A stretch of DNA of 29,438 nucleotides from assembly GCA_964612925.1 (NCBI GenBank), contig CAZTFU010000023.1, positions 1 through 29,438 on the forward strand, in the 5' to 3' direction. The translations under genes were made by a program, and so were the position numbers. The DNA comes from Phil1 sp964612925. Lineage in GTDB: Bacteria; Bacillota; Clostridia; Christensenellales; CAG-138. The notes under the pieces are model-generated. The model saw nothing but the letters and a program-made list of their open reading frames with translations. It did no database searches and was not told the origin of the DNA. Shown in pieces: positions 1-8,176 of the stretch; position 1 is the first letter of the stretch, and every line of letters begins with the position of its first letter.

Positions 1-39
1 AGCCAAGATACATAACAAATCAATTAACTTTTTCAAAGG

Positions 40-879
40 CTACTGCTTTTTGGCATATATTGCGTTGTAAAGCGTTACAAGCTCATTTATGCTCAGCTCT
101 TCCGCACGGGCGGACGGGCTTATTCCGCACTGCTCGAGCGCGGCGGCGGCTGCGGCGGCGGAGGGCAGGAGCGGCTTTAGATTGTTATGGAGCGTTTTGC
201 GCCGCATTGCGAATACCGATTCCGTGAAGCGCAAAAATTCAGCGGGCGGCGGAAGATGGGTGACATCGTCGCGGCGGGTGAGCAGAACAACCTCGGAATC
301 GACATCGGGCTGAGGATAATAGCTTGCGGGGCTAAGTGAGAGTATGCTTTCGGGAGTATAATAAAGCTGAGCGCATATCGCAAGTGGGCCGTAAAGCTTT
401 GTGCGCGGCACTGCGAAAAAGCGGTGCGCGGCCTCCTTTTGTACCATAAGCACCATGCGCGGTATGCGACGCGCGTGCTTTATAAGCAAAAGCACGATAT
501 CGGTCGTTATATAATAGGGCAGATTGCCCGCCACAACGAAGTTTTCACCTAAAAGGGTCATGTCGAATTTCAGTATGTCGCAATGCTCAACGGAAAGCCT
601 GCCGCAGGCAATATAATCGGCAAATGCGGAATTGAGTGCATTGACCATGCCGCGGTCTATCTCAACGGCGGTAACGCGGGGCGTACTCTTTATAAGAGCA
701 CCCGTAAGCGCACCGAGCCCCGGGCCTATTTCAAGCACACTCAGACTGCCGTCACCCGTTGCGGCGGAAGCTATCGTGTCAACGGCCGCATCATCACAAA
801 GGAAGTTTTGCCCAAGTGCGGCATTTGGCCGCATATTCATTCGCTCAAGAGCTGATTTTATATCGCTTACGGACATCAT
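40..879 (-). CDS. rsmA: 16S rRNA dimethyladenosine transferase RsmA (KsgA)
   Basis: RsmA dimethylates two adjacent adenosines in the 3'-terminal hairpin of 16S rRNA using S-adenosylmethionine, late in 30S assembly. Seen: the N-terminal ALGQNFL motif, the SAM-binding EIGPGLGALT motif, and the family's catalytic NLPYY motif. With the chosen start the protein is 279 residues, normal for the family. I chose the ATG at 879 because it overlaps the stop codon of the upstream G5/3D gene (ATGA arrangement); the frame is open upstream to 951, but that would run far into the neighbour. A second ATG follows at once at 876. The Shine-Dalgarno site is weak, so translation is probably coupled to the upstream gene. 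In Bacillus a yabE-like gene also lies near ksgA, but with rnmV between them; rnmV is absent here. The stop TAG is at 40-42. Confidence 0.95.
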   Translation of the reverse strand: MMSVSDIKSALERMNMRPNAALGQNFLCDDAAVDTIASAATGDGSLSVLEIGPGLGALTGALIKSTPRVTAVEIDRGMVNALNSAFADYIACGRLSVEHCDILKFDMTLLGENFVVAGNLPYYITTDIVLLLIKHARRIPRMVLMVQKEAAHRFFAVPRTKLYGPLAICAQLYYTPESILSLSPASYYPQPDVDSEVVLLTRRDDVTHLPPPAEFLRFTESVFAMRRKTLHNNLKPLLPSAAAAAAALEQCGISPSARAEELSINELVTLYNAIYAKKQ

Positions 880-2003
880 CCCATTTTTACAAGCACTGTA
901 ACGTTGCGCTTGCGCCCCCAACGGCGGCCCTCCTTTTCGGAATTCATCCAAAGGTCAAGCTGGTTGACGGGCGTGCCGTCCTCCCGCTTGTAATTGCGGA
1001 ATGCGCCCGTATCCCGCGCAACGCCGTAGCCGTAGCCGGGAACGTAAATCTCCGTGCCGTACGGTATATAGTACGGGTTTACGGCTATCGTGCCGAGCCT
1101 GGGCTTTGTGCCTGTGGCGGTCTTTGAGCCCTGCCAATAGGCGGTTATGTAATCCATCTTCATTTCGACCCAACCGTCCTTGCCGGCTTTGGGTGCCTTT
1201 TTATAAATGCGCCATTCGCCGCTTAAGCTTGTCTGATAGTGGATCTTATTGCCCTTTTTGACTATTTCATCCGTTGCGGGGGTTATTATTATCTGGTTCA
1301 CTATTTCGCGCGAAACCTCTACCCCATCCTTTATTATTACGCGCTGTGTAACGTTTTTTGACCCGTCGGAGCCCCTTTGAAGTATCACGGGGTCGGTATC
1401 GTTATAAACATTGTCATCATAGACCACCTTTTCCTTGTGCGCAATGGTGCGCTTTGCGGTGGTATACTCGGTAACAACGTCCGTATGCACTATTTTCATG
1501 CCGGGGGTAAGTTCCTCAAACGTAAGATAATTAAGCTCATCCACGGTATCATATTCTATATTCAGCTCACGGAGCGCATCACCCACGGTGCCGCCGGTGG
1601 TTTCAATCACGCTCACCTGACCCAATGAGCGCACGGTGACGGGAAAACTGCGCGTTATTTCGATATTAAGGCCGTCCGCTATGAGTTCCCATGCTTCAAC
1701 GGAAAGCTCATCCTTTCTTCCGAGTGATACATTCTGCCGTTTGAGGAAGGATGAAACCGAAATGCCCTCTTCAGGCTCATTTATAAGGTAATCGGTGGTG
1801 CGCCCATCCGCCGATACGGTTACGGTTATGCGCGGGTCGGGAGCGTTCTTTGAAATCAAAAAAAACACGACGGAGGCCAAAATAAGCACTGTTATAAAAG
1901 CGTCCAGCAGGTAGAAATACCACTTTACACTGCGAAGGTGCTCAATCATGCGCCGCCTTGATTCAAGCAAAAGCTGCTTTACTTTTTGTATAAAGCTATC
2001 CAT
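876..2003 (-). CDS. YabE-like cell-wall protein with DUF348, G5 and 3D domains
   Basis: Predicted envelope protein of the YabE/resuscitation-promoting-factor-like group, thought to bind and remodel peptidoglycan. Starting at 2003 it has 375 residues: a basic cytoplasmic N-terminus, one membrane segment (about residues 30-50, LLDAFITVLILASVVFFLI), DUF348-like ubiquitin-fold repeats, a G5 domain in the middle (KVVYDDN to EIVNQIII) and a C-terminal 3D domain. The 3D domain keeps the second and third aspartates (ARDTGAF, QLDLWMN), but the usual first one (IAVDP) is Asn here (IAVNP), and there is extra sequence between the second and third. An upstream in-frame ATG at 2057 is rejected because it lies upstream of the -35 box of a consensus promoter; that promoter places the transcript start on the ATG at 2003. 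The gene is co-directional and overlapping with rsmA. Confidence 0.85.
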   Translation of the reverse strand: MDSFIQKVKQLLLESRRRMIEHLRSVKWYFYLLDAFITVLILASVVFFLISKNAPDPRITVTVSADGRTTDYLINEPEEGISVSSFLKRQNVSLGRKDELSVEAWELIADGLNIEITRSFPVTVRSLGQVSVIETTGGTVGDALRELNIEYDTVDELNYLTFEELTPGMKIVHTDVVTEYTTAKRTIAHKEKVVYDDNVYNDTDPVILQRGSDGSKNVTQRVIIKDGVEVSREIVNQIIITPATDEIVKKGNKIHYQTSLSGEWRIYKKAPKAGKDGWVEMKMDYITAYWQGSKTATGTKPRLGTIAVNPYYIPYGTEIYVPGYGYGVARDTGAFRNYKREDGTPVNQLDLWMNSEKEGRRWGRKRNVTVLVKMG

Positions 2004-2009
2004 GCGCCT

Positions 2010-2039
2010 ATTATAGCGTCTTTTATGCAAATGTGTCAA
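2010..2039 (-). promoter_or_regulatory. Consensus sigma-A promoter of the G5/3D-rsmA unit, predicted leaderless
   Basis: On the minus strand TTGACA (2034-2039) and TATAAT (2010-2015), both perfect, are separated by 18 bp. Only six bases (2004-2009) lie between the -10 box and the ATG at 2001-2003, so the expected +1 falls on or next to the A of the start codon. Confidence 0.85.
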
Positions 2040-2074
2040 ATAAACGAATTGTGCCAAGCAGGTGCCCTCCCGCG

Positions 2075-2103
2075 TTTACATCAAAGCGTTGCCAAGTTAT
2101 AAT
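2075..2103 (+). promoter_or_regulatory. Sigma-A promoter of the PBP gene
   Basis: TTTACA (2075-2080), a 17-bp spacer and TATAAT (2098-2103). Transcription should start near 2110, giving a leader of about 50 nt before the ATG at 2161. It faces away from the minus-strand promoter at 2010-2039; the two -35 boxes are 35 bp apart. Confidence 0.8.
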
Positions 2104-2160
2104 AGATATATACATTCGCCCAAAGCGGCGATCGAACCACAAAACGGGAGAGGGATACCT

Positions 2161-4311
2161 ATGAAAAAAGCTTTGGCGCTCATGCTTGCACTCGTAAGTG
2201 CGCTTGCATTGTGCGCGTGCGAGGTACAGCCGCAGCAAAAGGGCGGCGGCAAGGTAATAGATGAATTCATAAACCACATAGCGGCGGGCGAATACACCGA
2301 GGCGTATGCGTTGCTGTCGGCCTCAAGCCGCAACGATACGGATACGGAAAAAAGCAAGTGCGTTACGGAAAAGCAGTTTGTTGACAAATACACATCCATA
2401 ATAAGTGCGCTTGAAATAAGCGCAATAGAATACGCGAATTTCACCTGCGAAAGCGGCAGCATACTTTGCCGCGCCACATATGATGCGACCTATTACAGCG
2501 ATTATATAGGCGACGTTACGAACAGCTTCAGTGCCATTGCCGTGCTTGAGGGGGACGAATGGAAGGTTGAATGGTCGCCCGCCATGATATTCCCCGAAAT
2601 GGAGTGGGGCGATACCGTGCGCATAGCACGCCTTAGCGCAGAACGCGGCGAAATATTAGCAGACGGCGAAAAGGTTGCAACTACCGAGGGCGCACTGAGC
2701 GTGTATGCGGCGGTGGATAAAATAGAAGATACACAGCTTTTTTTACAGCAGGTATCGGTACTGCTGAATATGACGGTTTCGGACGTGGAGGCAAAGCTTA
2801 AAAAGGAATATGGCGGCGTTGCCATACTCAAGCAGTATTACAGCGATGAACTTGCCGATTCTGTTCGAGAACAGCTTTTGCAGATAACGGGCATAGGCAT
2901 AGACAACGGCAACTACCTCACCGTGCGCGAATACCCAAGCGGCGATCTGCTTGCGCACCTTGTTGGCTACGTCGGGGCAATACCGAGCGCGACCGAGGAG
3001 GAGCTTGAAGCGGAGCTTGAACGGCTGAATGAAGGGCGCACGGAGCGCGACGGGCTGTACAATTCCGATTCAAAGGTCGGTAGGCTCGGCCTTGAGCTTG
3101 CCTATGAACAGGAGCTTCGCGGCAAGGACGGAGAGCTTGTATATATATGCACATCCGAGGGCACAAACCGCAAGACACTGTATAAGGTAGCTGCGCAGGA
3201 CGGTTACGACATAGAGCTGACCATTGACATGGATCTTCAGCGGCGCGTGCAGGAGGTTATGGAGCTTGTATTGTTCGGGGATTCGACTGCGGGTGCCGTG
3301 GTGGTTATGAACCCGAAGACGGGCGCAATAGATGCCATGTATTCATACCCAAGCTATGACCTTAACCTTTTTGCCCGCGGAATATCGTCAAAGGAGTATT
3401 CAAACCTGCTCAATGATGAGGCAAAGCCGCTTATAAACCGCGTAACGCAGGGTCTTTATCCCCCGGGCTCCACTATGAAGGCATTTACGGCCGCCTGTGC
3501 GCTTGATAACGACGTGCTTGACGAAAACTATGAATTCGACACAAGCCAAATAAAGGACGATTACTGGACGCCGACGGATTACGGCGCATGGATATGGACG
3601 GCCATAAAGCGCACACACATAAATTACCCCATAAGCGGGCCGCTGAATATGCGAAAGGCGCTTATACATTCGGACAATATCTATTTTGCAAACTGCGCAT
3701 TGCTTACGGGGTGGGACGTGTTTGAAGAATACATGACGCGCCTTGGGTTTACCGAAAGCATACCGTTTGACATAAACGTGGCCGAGCCTCAGCTTAAAAA
3801 CGAGGATACGGAAATGGATTATAAGCTTATTGCGGACAGCGGTTACGGCCAAGGTGAGATACTCGTTACCCCGCTTCAGCTTGCAAGCATGTTTTCCGCA
3901 TTCGCAAACGGCGGCAACGTGGCAGAGCCCTATGTTGTAAAGGGACTGTATCAGGAGGACGGCATACGCTACGTCTGCAAGGAAAGCCACACCTACTCAA
4001 ACTGGAAGGAAGGCGTTATAAGCGAACACGCTATAGAGGTCATAACTCCCTTCCTTGAGGATGTTGTTGACCCGACGATAAACGGCACGGGACGAAACTT
4101 GAAGGTAAAGGGCTGTACCGTGGCGGCAAAAACGGGTACCGCGGAAATAGGCAGCAGCAAAAGCCGTGAAATTTCGTGGTTCGTGGGCTACAGAACGGGC
4201 GTTAGCGATGAAGATGCGCGCCTTGTGCTTGTAATGCTTGAGGTGCCCGCCGAAACGAAGTATTCAAGTTTGAAGTTTGACATAGCGCGGCCGCTTTTAA
4301 GCATGGAATAA
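2161..4311 (+). CDS. Class B penicillin-binding protein lipoprotein with MecA-like N-terminal domain
   Basis: D,D-transpeptidase that cross-links peptidoglycan outside the membrane. With the ATG at 2161, preceded by GGGAGAGGGAT, it has 716 residues. It begins with a lipoprotein signal peptide ending LCAC, so it is probably lipid-anchored. Residues about 30-150 resemble the NTF2-like MecA N-terminal domain (VIDEFINHIAAGEYTEAYALL). A PBP dimerisation domain follows (RGEIL), then the transpeptidase domain with all three active-site motifs: STMK (nucleophile Ser437), SDN (Ser504) and KTGT (Lys657). The frame is open upstream to 2062, but the first 33 codons cover the promoter and do not resemble protein. 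The MecA-type layout is widespread in Gram-positive PBPs and does not itself indicate beta-lactam resistance. The gene is monocistronic or reads through towards dapF, as no terminator is visible between them. Confidence 0.92.
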   Translation: MKKALALMLALVSALALCACEVQPQQKGGGKVIDEFINHIAAGEYTEAYALLSASSRNDTDTEKSKCVTEKQFVDKYTSIISALEISAIEYANFTCESGSILCRATYDATYYSDYIGDVTNSFSAIAVLEGDEWKVEWSPAMIFPEMEWGDTVRIARLSAERGEILADGEKVATTEGALSVYAAVDKIEDTQLFLQQVSVLLNMTVSDVEAKLKKEYGGVAILKQYYSDELADSVREQLLQITGIGIDNGNYLTVREYPSGDLLAHLVGYVGAIPSATEEELEAELERLNEGRTERDGLYNSDSKVGRLGLELAYEQELRGKDGELVYICTSEGTNRKTLYKVAAQDGYDIELTIDMDLQRRVQEVMELVLFGDSTAGAVVVMNPKTGAIDAMYSYPSYDLNLFARGISSKEYSNLLNDEAKPLINRVTQGLYPPGSTMKAFTAACALDNDVLDENYEFDTSQIKDDYWTPTDYGAWIWTAIKRTHINYPISGPLNMRKALIHSDNIYFANCALLTGWDVFEEYMTRLGFTESIPFDINVAEPQLKNEDTEMDYKLIADSGYGQGEILVTPLQLASMFSAFANGGNVAEPYVVKGLYQEDGIRYVCKESHTYSNWKEGVISEHAIEVITPFLEDVVDPTINGTGRNLKVKGCTVAAKTGTAEIGSSKSREISWFVGYRTGVSDEDARLVLVMLEVPAETKYSSLKFDIARPLLSME

Positions 4312-4324
4312 ACTCAAATGCCAC

Positions 4325-4352
4325 TTGCCCCACACGAAAGTGATGGTATAAT
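4325..4352 (+). promoter_or_regulatory. Promoter of the dapF transcript, extended -10
   Basis: TTGCCC (4325-4330), a 16-bp spacer and TATAAT (4347-4352), with TGG directly before the -10 box, that is an extended -10 (TGn) element. It lies 43 bp before the dapF ATG. Confidence 0.7.
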
Positions 4353-4394
4353 ATATGTATAAAATTGCAGGAAATACTGCAACGGAGGTTTAAT

Positions 4395-5231
4395 ATGATA
4401 TTCACCAAGGCACACGGCTTAGGCAACGATTTTGTTATTGTGGACGACAGGGAGAATAAATACACCCAAAATCTTAGCGAGCTTGCAAGAAAGATATGCC
4501 ATAGGCGCACGGGCGTCGGCGCGGATGGACTGATATTCGTAAGGAACAGCGAAACGTGTGATTCGCGCATGCAGCTTTTCAACAGCGACGGAAGCGAGGC
4601 CGAAATGTGCGGCAACGGCGTAAGGTGCTTTGCAAAATATGTGTATGACAAGGGCATTTACAAGCATGAGCGCATGAGCGTGGAAACGCTTGCGGGCCCC
4701 ATGATAATCGACCTTACCGTTGAGAACGGCGTTGCCGTGACCGCCCGCGTTGACATGGGCGAACCCGAAGTGCGCCGCGAATTTATACCCGTTGTTGGCA
4801 CGGGCGATTGTCAACTTCAAAAGCTCAATGCGGCGGGTCGTGAATTTACCTTCTCCACCATTCTTCTCGGTGTGCCGCACACGGTGGTGTTCATGGATCA
4901 CCTGCCCACTGCGGACGAGGTTGTAAAGTACGGCAGCGTTATAGAGCCGATGACGGAGCTTTTCCCGCGAAAGACCAACGTGAACTTTACCCATGTGCTC
5001 GACAACAACACCATAGAGGTGCGCACATATGAGCGCGGCTGCGGCCCGACACTTGCCTGCGGCACGGGTTCCTCAAGTGCGGCGGTGTGCTGTGCAATGG
5101 CCAACTACACGGGCAAAAAGGTTGAGGTTAAGCTGGAGCTTGGCTCTCTGCACATCGAATGGGCGGAAAACGGCCATGTGTTCATGACGGGTCCCGCGGC
5201 ATTTGCGTTTGAAGGCTGCACACAGGATTGA
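4395..5231 (+). CDS. dapF: Diaminopimelate epimerase
   Basis: Interconverts LL- and meso-diaminopimelate in the cytoplasm, supplying meso-DAP for peptidoglycan and for lysine. The 278-residue product matches the family length. It starts MIFTKAHGLGNDF and has both catalytic cysteines: Cys72 in MCGNGVRC and Cys222 in ACGTGSS. These are the two acid/base residues of the PLP-independent epimerase. The start at 4395 follows a good AACGGAGG site; the in-frame ATG at 4365 would add ten unsupported residues. The stop TGA at 5229-5231 touches the downstream pseudouridine synthase frame, so the two are likely co-transcribed. Its presence indicates a meso-DAP type cell wall, which matters for the peptide-salvage cluster at 14764-21222. 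Confidence 0.96.
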   Translation: MIFTKAHGLGNDFVIVDDRENKYTQNLSELARKICHRRTGVGADGLIFVRNSETCDSRMQLFNSDGSEAEMCGNGVRCFAKYVYDKGIYKHERMSVETLAGPMIIDLTVENGVAVTARVDMGEPEVRREFIPVVGTGDCQLQKLNAAGREFTFSTILLGVPHTVVFMDHLPTADEVVKYGSVIEPMTELFPRKTNVNFTHVLDNNTIEVRTYERGCGPTLACGTGSSSAAVCCAMANYTGKKVEVKLELGSLHIEWAENGHVFMTGPAAFAFEGCTQD

Positions 5232-5242
5232 AAGGGACTGCG

Positions 5243-6550
5243 GTGAACGTACTGTATGAGGATAACCATATCATAATCGTGGAAAAGCCCGTGAACATCC
5301 CCACTCAGGCGGACAGTTCGGGGGACACGGATATGCTTACCCTTGTTAAAAATTATATAAAGCAGAAATACAACAAGCCCGGGGACGTGTTCCTTGGGCT
5401 TGTCCACCGTTTGGACAGACCCGTAGGCGGCGTGATGGTATTTGCGCGCACAAGCAAGGCCGCAAGCCGCCTTGCACCGCAGTTTGCCTCCCACAAGGCG
5501 AAAAAACGTTATGCGGCGATAGTTACGGGCGAACCGCTGCCGTATGCGCGGCTTGAGAATTACCTGAAAAAGGATGAAAAAACGCTCAGTGCCGTTATCT
5601 ACTCAGCGAACGAAAAGGATGCAAAGCCCGCCGCGCTTGAATATTACCGCATATGCAAGCGCGACGGCGTAACGCTTGTGGACGTTGCACTGTTTACGGG
5701 AAGGCATCACCAGATACGCGCTCAGCTTGCCAATGCGCATTGCCCCATATGGGGGGATCAGCGCTATAATCCGAGTGCCCTTGTCGGTCAGCAGGTTGCA
5801 CTGTGGGCATATTCGCTGACGATAGAGCACCCCACGTTAAAGCAGGAAATGACGTTTACGCTAAAACCGCACGGCAAAGCATGGGAAATGTTTGATGAGG
5901 AACTGCGCGCACTCTGCGGCGGGGTAAGAGTTGTGTATGCGGATGAAAACATACTTTGCTGTAACAAAACGGCGGGCATGAGCGTTGCCGCGGACGATGG
6001 CGGCGATGCACTGCAAAATCGCCTTGAATCAGCACTCGACTGCCCTGTGTATCCCGTACACAGGCTGGATGTTGCCACGCGGGGTCTTGTGCTTTTTGCG
6101 CGCAATAGGGCGGCGGAAGCGGAGCTGAGTGCGGCCATAGAAAACCGCAGTATAAAGAAATACTATCACTGCACGGTGTGGGGCAGAGTTCCTTTTAAGC
6201 AAAAGGAGCTTAAAGCCTATCTTATAAAGGATGCAAACGAGGCGCGAGTGCGCATATATGATACGCCGCGTGCGGGTGCAAAGGAGATAATCACCCGCTG
6301 TAAGGTGCTTGAAGTGCACAATGACACCACAACGCTTGAAATTGAGCTTGTTACGGGCAGAACGCACCAGATACGCGCCCACATGGCGCACATAGGTTAT
6401 CCGCTTGTGGGTGATGACAAATACGGCCCGCGTGACCGCGACGCAAAGCACGGCCGCACGCTCGAACTGTGCGCCGTAAGGACACAATTGCACTTTCCCA
6501 AGGAGAGCATGCTCGGCTACCTTGACGGGAAGGTAATAAGCATTGAATAA
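5243..6550 (+). CDS. Tandem RluA-family pseudouridine synthase, two fused catalytic domains
   Basis: Predicted RNA pseudouridine synthase of the RluA family, isomerising uridines in rRNA or tRNA. The unusual point is that two full-length catalytic domains are joined in one 435-residue chain. Domain 1 (about residues 1-215) has HRLDRPVGG with Asp58 and GRHHQIRAQLA. Domain 2 (about 220-435) has HRLDVATRG with Asp276 and GRTHQIRAHMAHIGYPLVG. Both have the catalytic aspartate, so both may be active. No S4 RNA-binding domain is seen. I chose the GTG at 5243 (Shine-Dalgarno AAAGGG, six-base spacing); a TTG at 5228 overlapping the dapF stop is the alternative. The RNA targets cannot be read from the sequence. 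Co-directional with dapF. Confidence 0.88.
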   Translation: MNVLYEDNHIIIVEKPVNIPTQADSSGDTDMLTLVKNYIKQKYNKPGDVFLGLVHRLDRPVGGVMVFARTSKAASRLAPQFASHKAKKRYAAIVTGEPLPYARLENYLKKDEKTLSAVIYSANEKDAKPAALEYYRICKRDGVTLVDVALFTGRHHQIRAQLANAHCPIWGDQRYNPSALVGQQVALWAYSLTIEHPTLKQEMTFTLKPHGKAWEMFDEELRALCGGVRVVYADENILCCNKTAGMSVAADDGGDALQNRLESALDCPVYPVHRLDVATRGLVLFARNRAAEAELSAAIENRSIKKYYHCTVWGRVPFKQKELKAYLIKDANEARVRIYDTPRAGAKEIITRCKVLEVHNDTTTLEIELVTGRTHQIRAHMAHIGYPLVGDDKYGPRDRDAKHGRTLELCAVRTQLHFPKESMLGYLDGKVISIE

Positions 6551-6587
6551 ACCGCGGACGGATATATAAGGAGATGAAGAAACTTTT

Positions 6588-7250
6588 ATGCAGACATATG
6601 ACCTTTTTGACATAATAGGGCCGAGGATGGTCGGCCCGTCGTCAAGCCATACCGCAGGTGCGGCACGCCTTGGGTACATGGCCAACAAAATAGCGGGCGG
6701 GAACATAAAGCGGGCGCATATAACATTGCTTGGCTCCTTTGCCACAACGGGGCGCGGCCACGGCACGGATAAGGCAATAGTTGCGGGCATACTCGGGCTT
6801 GAACCTGATGACGAAAGGCTGAGATATTCCATGCTCCTTGCAAAGGAGGCGGATGTCGAAATAACCGTTGACCTGAGCGAGGAAATGCCCGACAAGCCCA
6901 ATACGGCCGAAATAGACGTTGAAACGCGCGAGGGCAAGCGTATGCACATTCGCGGGGCAAGCATAGGCGGCGGCAGTATCGTGATAACCGAAATAAACGG
7001 GCTTGAAATGGAGCTTAGCGGCGAATACCCAACCCTTATAGTGCGCCACAGGGATGTGCCGGGCGTTATAAACACCGTTACGAACATACTTGCGAATGAG
7101 CAGGTGAACGTTGCGTTCATGCGCGTGTTCCGCCATGCGCGGCGGCAGGATGCCTGTATGGTGATAGAGACGGATTCGCCCGTAAGCGAACGGGTGTGCA
7201 AGCTTATACTTGACTGGAACGAGAATATAACGGGGGTGCTTGCGGTATGA
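6588..7250 (+). CDS. sdaAB: L-serine dehydratase, iron-sulfur dependent, beta subunit
   Basis: Beta subunit of the oxygen-sensitive [4Fe-4S] L-serine deaminase that converts serine to pyruvate and ammonia. The 220-residue protein starts with the family signature DIIGPRMVGPSSSHTAG. It ends in an ACT-type domain (about residues 148-220, YPTLIVRHRDVPGVINTV), which in this family binds the substrate or effector serine. It is followed by the alpha subunit with an ATGA overlap, so the two are made in step. The Shine-Dalgarno AAGGAG (6568-6573) is 14 bases from the ATG, unusually far. No convincing promoter was found in the 37-bp gap before it, so it may be read from the dapF transcript. Confidence 0.95.
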   Translation: MQTYDLFDIIGPRMVGPSSSHTAGAARLGYMANKIAGGNIKRAHITLLGSFATTGRGHGTDKAIVAGILGLEPDDERLRYSMLLAKEADVEITVDLSEEMPDKPNTAEIDVETREGKRMHIRGASIGGGSIVITEINGLEMELSGEYPTLIVRHRDVPGVINTVTNILANEQVNVAFMRVFRHARRQDACMVIETDSPVSERVCKLILDWNENITGVLAV

Positions 7251-8140
7251 TGGAATATTGCTTTACCACGGGCGAAGAGCTTTTGGAAATTTGCCGTAGG
7301 GATGGTATAAAAATAAGCGAGGCCATGCTCCGTCGGCAACAACAGCTGAGCGATGACACGGCCGAGAATATATTAAAGGAGCTTAAAATATCGCTTGATG
7401 CCATGCGGCGCAGCGTTGAAGAGGGCCTGACGGAGGAGCTTGAAAGCGTGTCGGGTCTTAGCGGCGGGGATGCCGTTCGCCTTAACGACCGCGCCGAAAA
7501 TTCACTGTGTGGCGAGGCGGCCGCGCGTGCGGCGGCGGCAAGCATGGCGGTGGTTGAGGTAAACGCGGCCATGGGCAGAATAGTTGCGGCTCCCACGGCG
7601 GGCGCAAGCGGGATACTGCCGGGCGTGCTTTTCACATGTGCCAAAAGGCGCGGCTGGGATGATGAAAAATTGCTTTCGGGTCTCCTCTGCGCGGGTGCCG
7701 TGGGCAGTATAATTGCGACAAACGCAAGCATAAGCGGCGCGGAGCACGGCTGTCAGGCGGAAACGGGAGCGGCGGCGGCAATGGCGGCGGCGGCTCTTTG
7801 CGAGCTTGACGGCGGCAGTGCGGAAAAGTGCCTGCATGCGGCGGCAATGGCACTCAAGAACATACTCGGCCTTGTGTGCGACCCCGTGGCGGGTCTTGTC
7901 GAATGCCCGTGCATAAAACGCAATGCACTCGGTGCCATGAATGCGCTTATCTCGGCGGATATGGCGTTGGCGGGCATAGACAGCCTTATCCCGTTTGACG
8001 AAACGGTAATGGCAATGCGCTCCGTGGGCAGACTGATGAGCCCCGATCTGAAAGAGACCGCGCGCGGCGGCTGTGCATCAACGCCCACAGGTCGTGCGAT
8101 AAGTAAAAAACTCGGCCTTAACGATATAGACGAGGATTAA
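7247..8140 (+). CDS. sdaAA: L-serine dehydratase, iron-sulfur dependent, alpha subunit
   Basis: Catalytic alpha subunit that carries the [4Fe-4S] cluster binding and dehydrating L-serine; it works with the beta subunit encoded just upstream. The length of 297 residues is normal for the two-subunit clostridial type. Cysteines that could be cluster ligands are visible: Cys169 (HGCQAETGAA), Cys211 (CDPVAGL), and Cys220/Cys222 (ECPCIKRN). The ATG overlaps the beta-subunit stop (ATGA at 7247-7250). The stop codon TAA (8138-8140) is the first part of a 14-bp sequence repeated exactly at 9972-9985, beyond the next gene. Confidence 0.95.
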   Translation: MMEYCFTTGEELLEICRRDGIKISEAMLRRQQQLSDDTAENILKELKISLDAMRRSVEEGLTEELESVSGLSGGDAVRLNDRAENSLCGEAAARAAAASMAVVEVNAAMGRIVAAPTAGASGILPGVLFTCAKRRGWDDEKLLSGLLCAGAVGSIIATNASISGAEHGCQAETGAAAAMAAAALCELDGGSAEKCLHAAAMALKNILGLVCDPVAGLVECPCIKRNALGAMNALISADMALAGIDSLIPFDETVMAMRSVGRLMSPDLKETARGGCASTPTGRAISKKLGLNDIDED

Positions 8141-8151
8141 CTTACGCCGCA
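8138..8151 (+). repeat. Left copy of 14-bp direct repeat flanking the lipoprotein gene
   Basis: TAACTTACGCCGCA. It starts with the stop codon of sdaAA. An exact copy lies at 9972-9985; both copies are followed by CGG after two or zero extra bases. Confidence 0.85.
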
Positions 8152-8176
8152 TACGGTGAAAAAAGGAGAATTTGGC

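Noticed and set aside
2004..2057. Upstream start (ATG at 2057) for the G5/3D protein
   Set aside because: It lies upstream of the -35 box of the consensus promoter and would add 18 residues not expected in the family.
6029..7342. Minus-strand open frame spanning the end of the pseudouridine synthase gene and sdaAB
   Set aside because: It crosses two well-supported plus-strand genes and has no recognisable domain or ribosome site.
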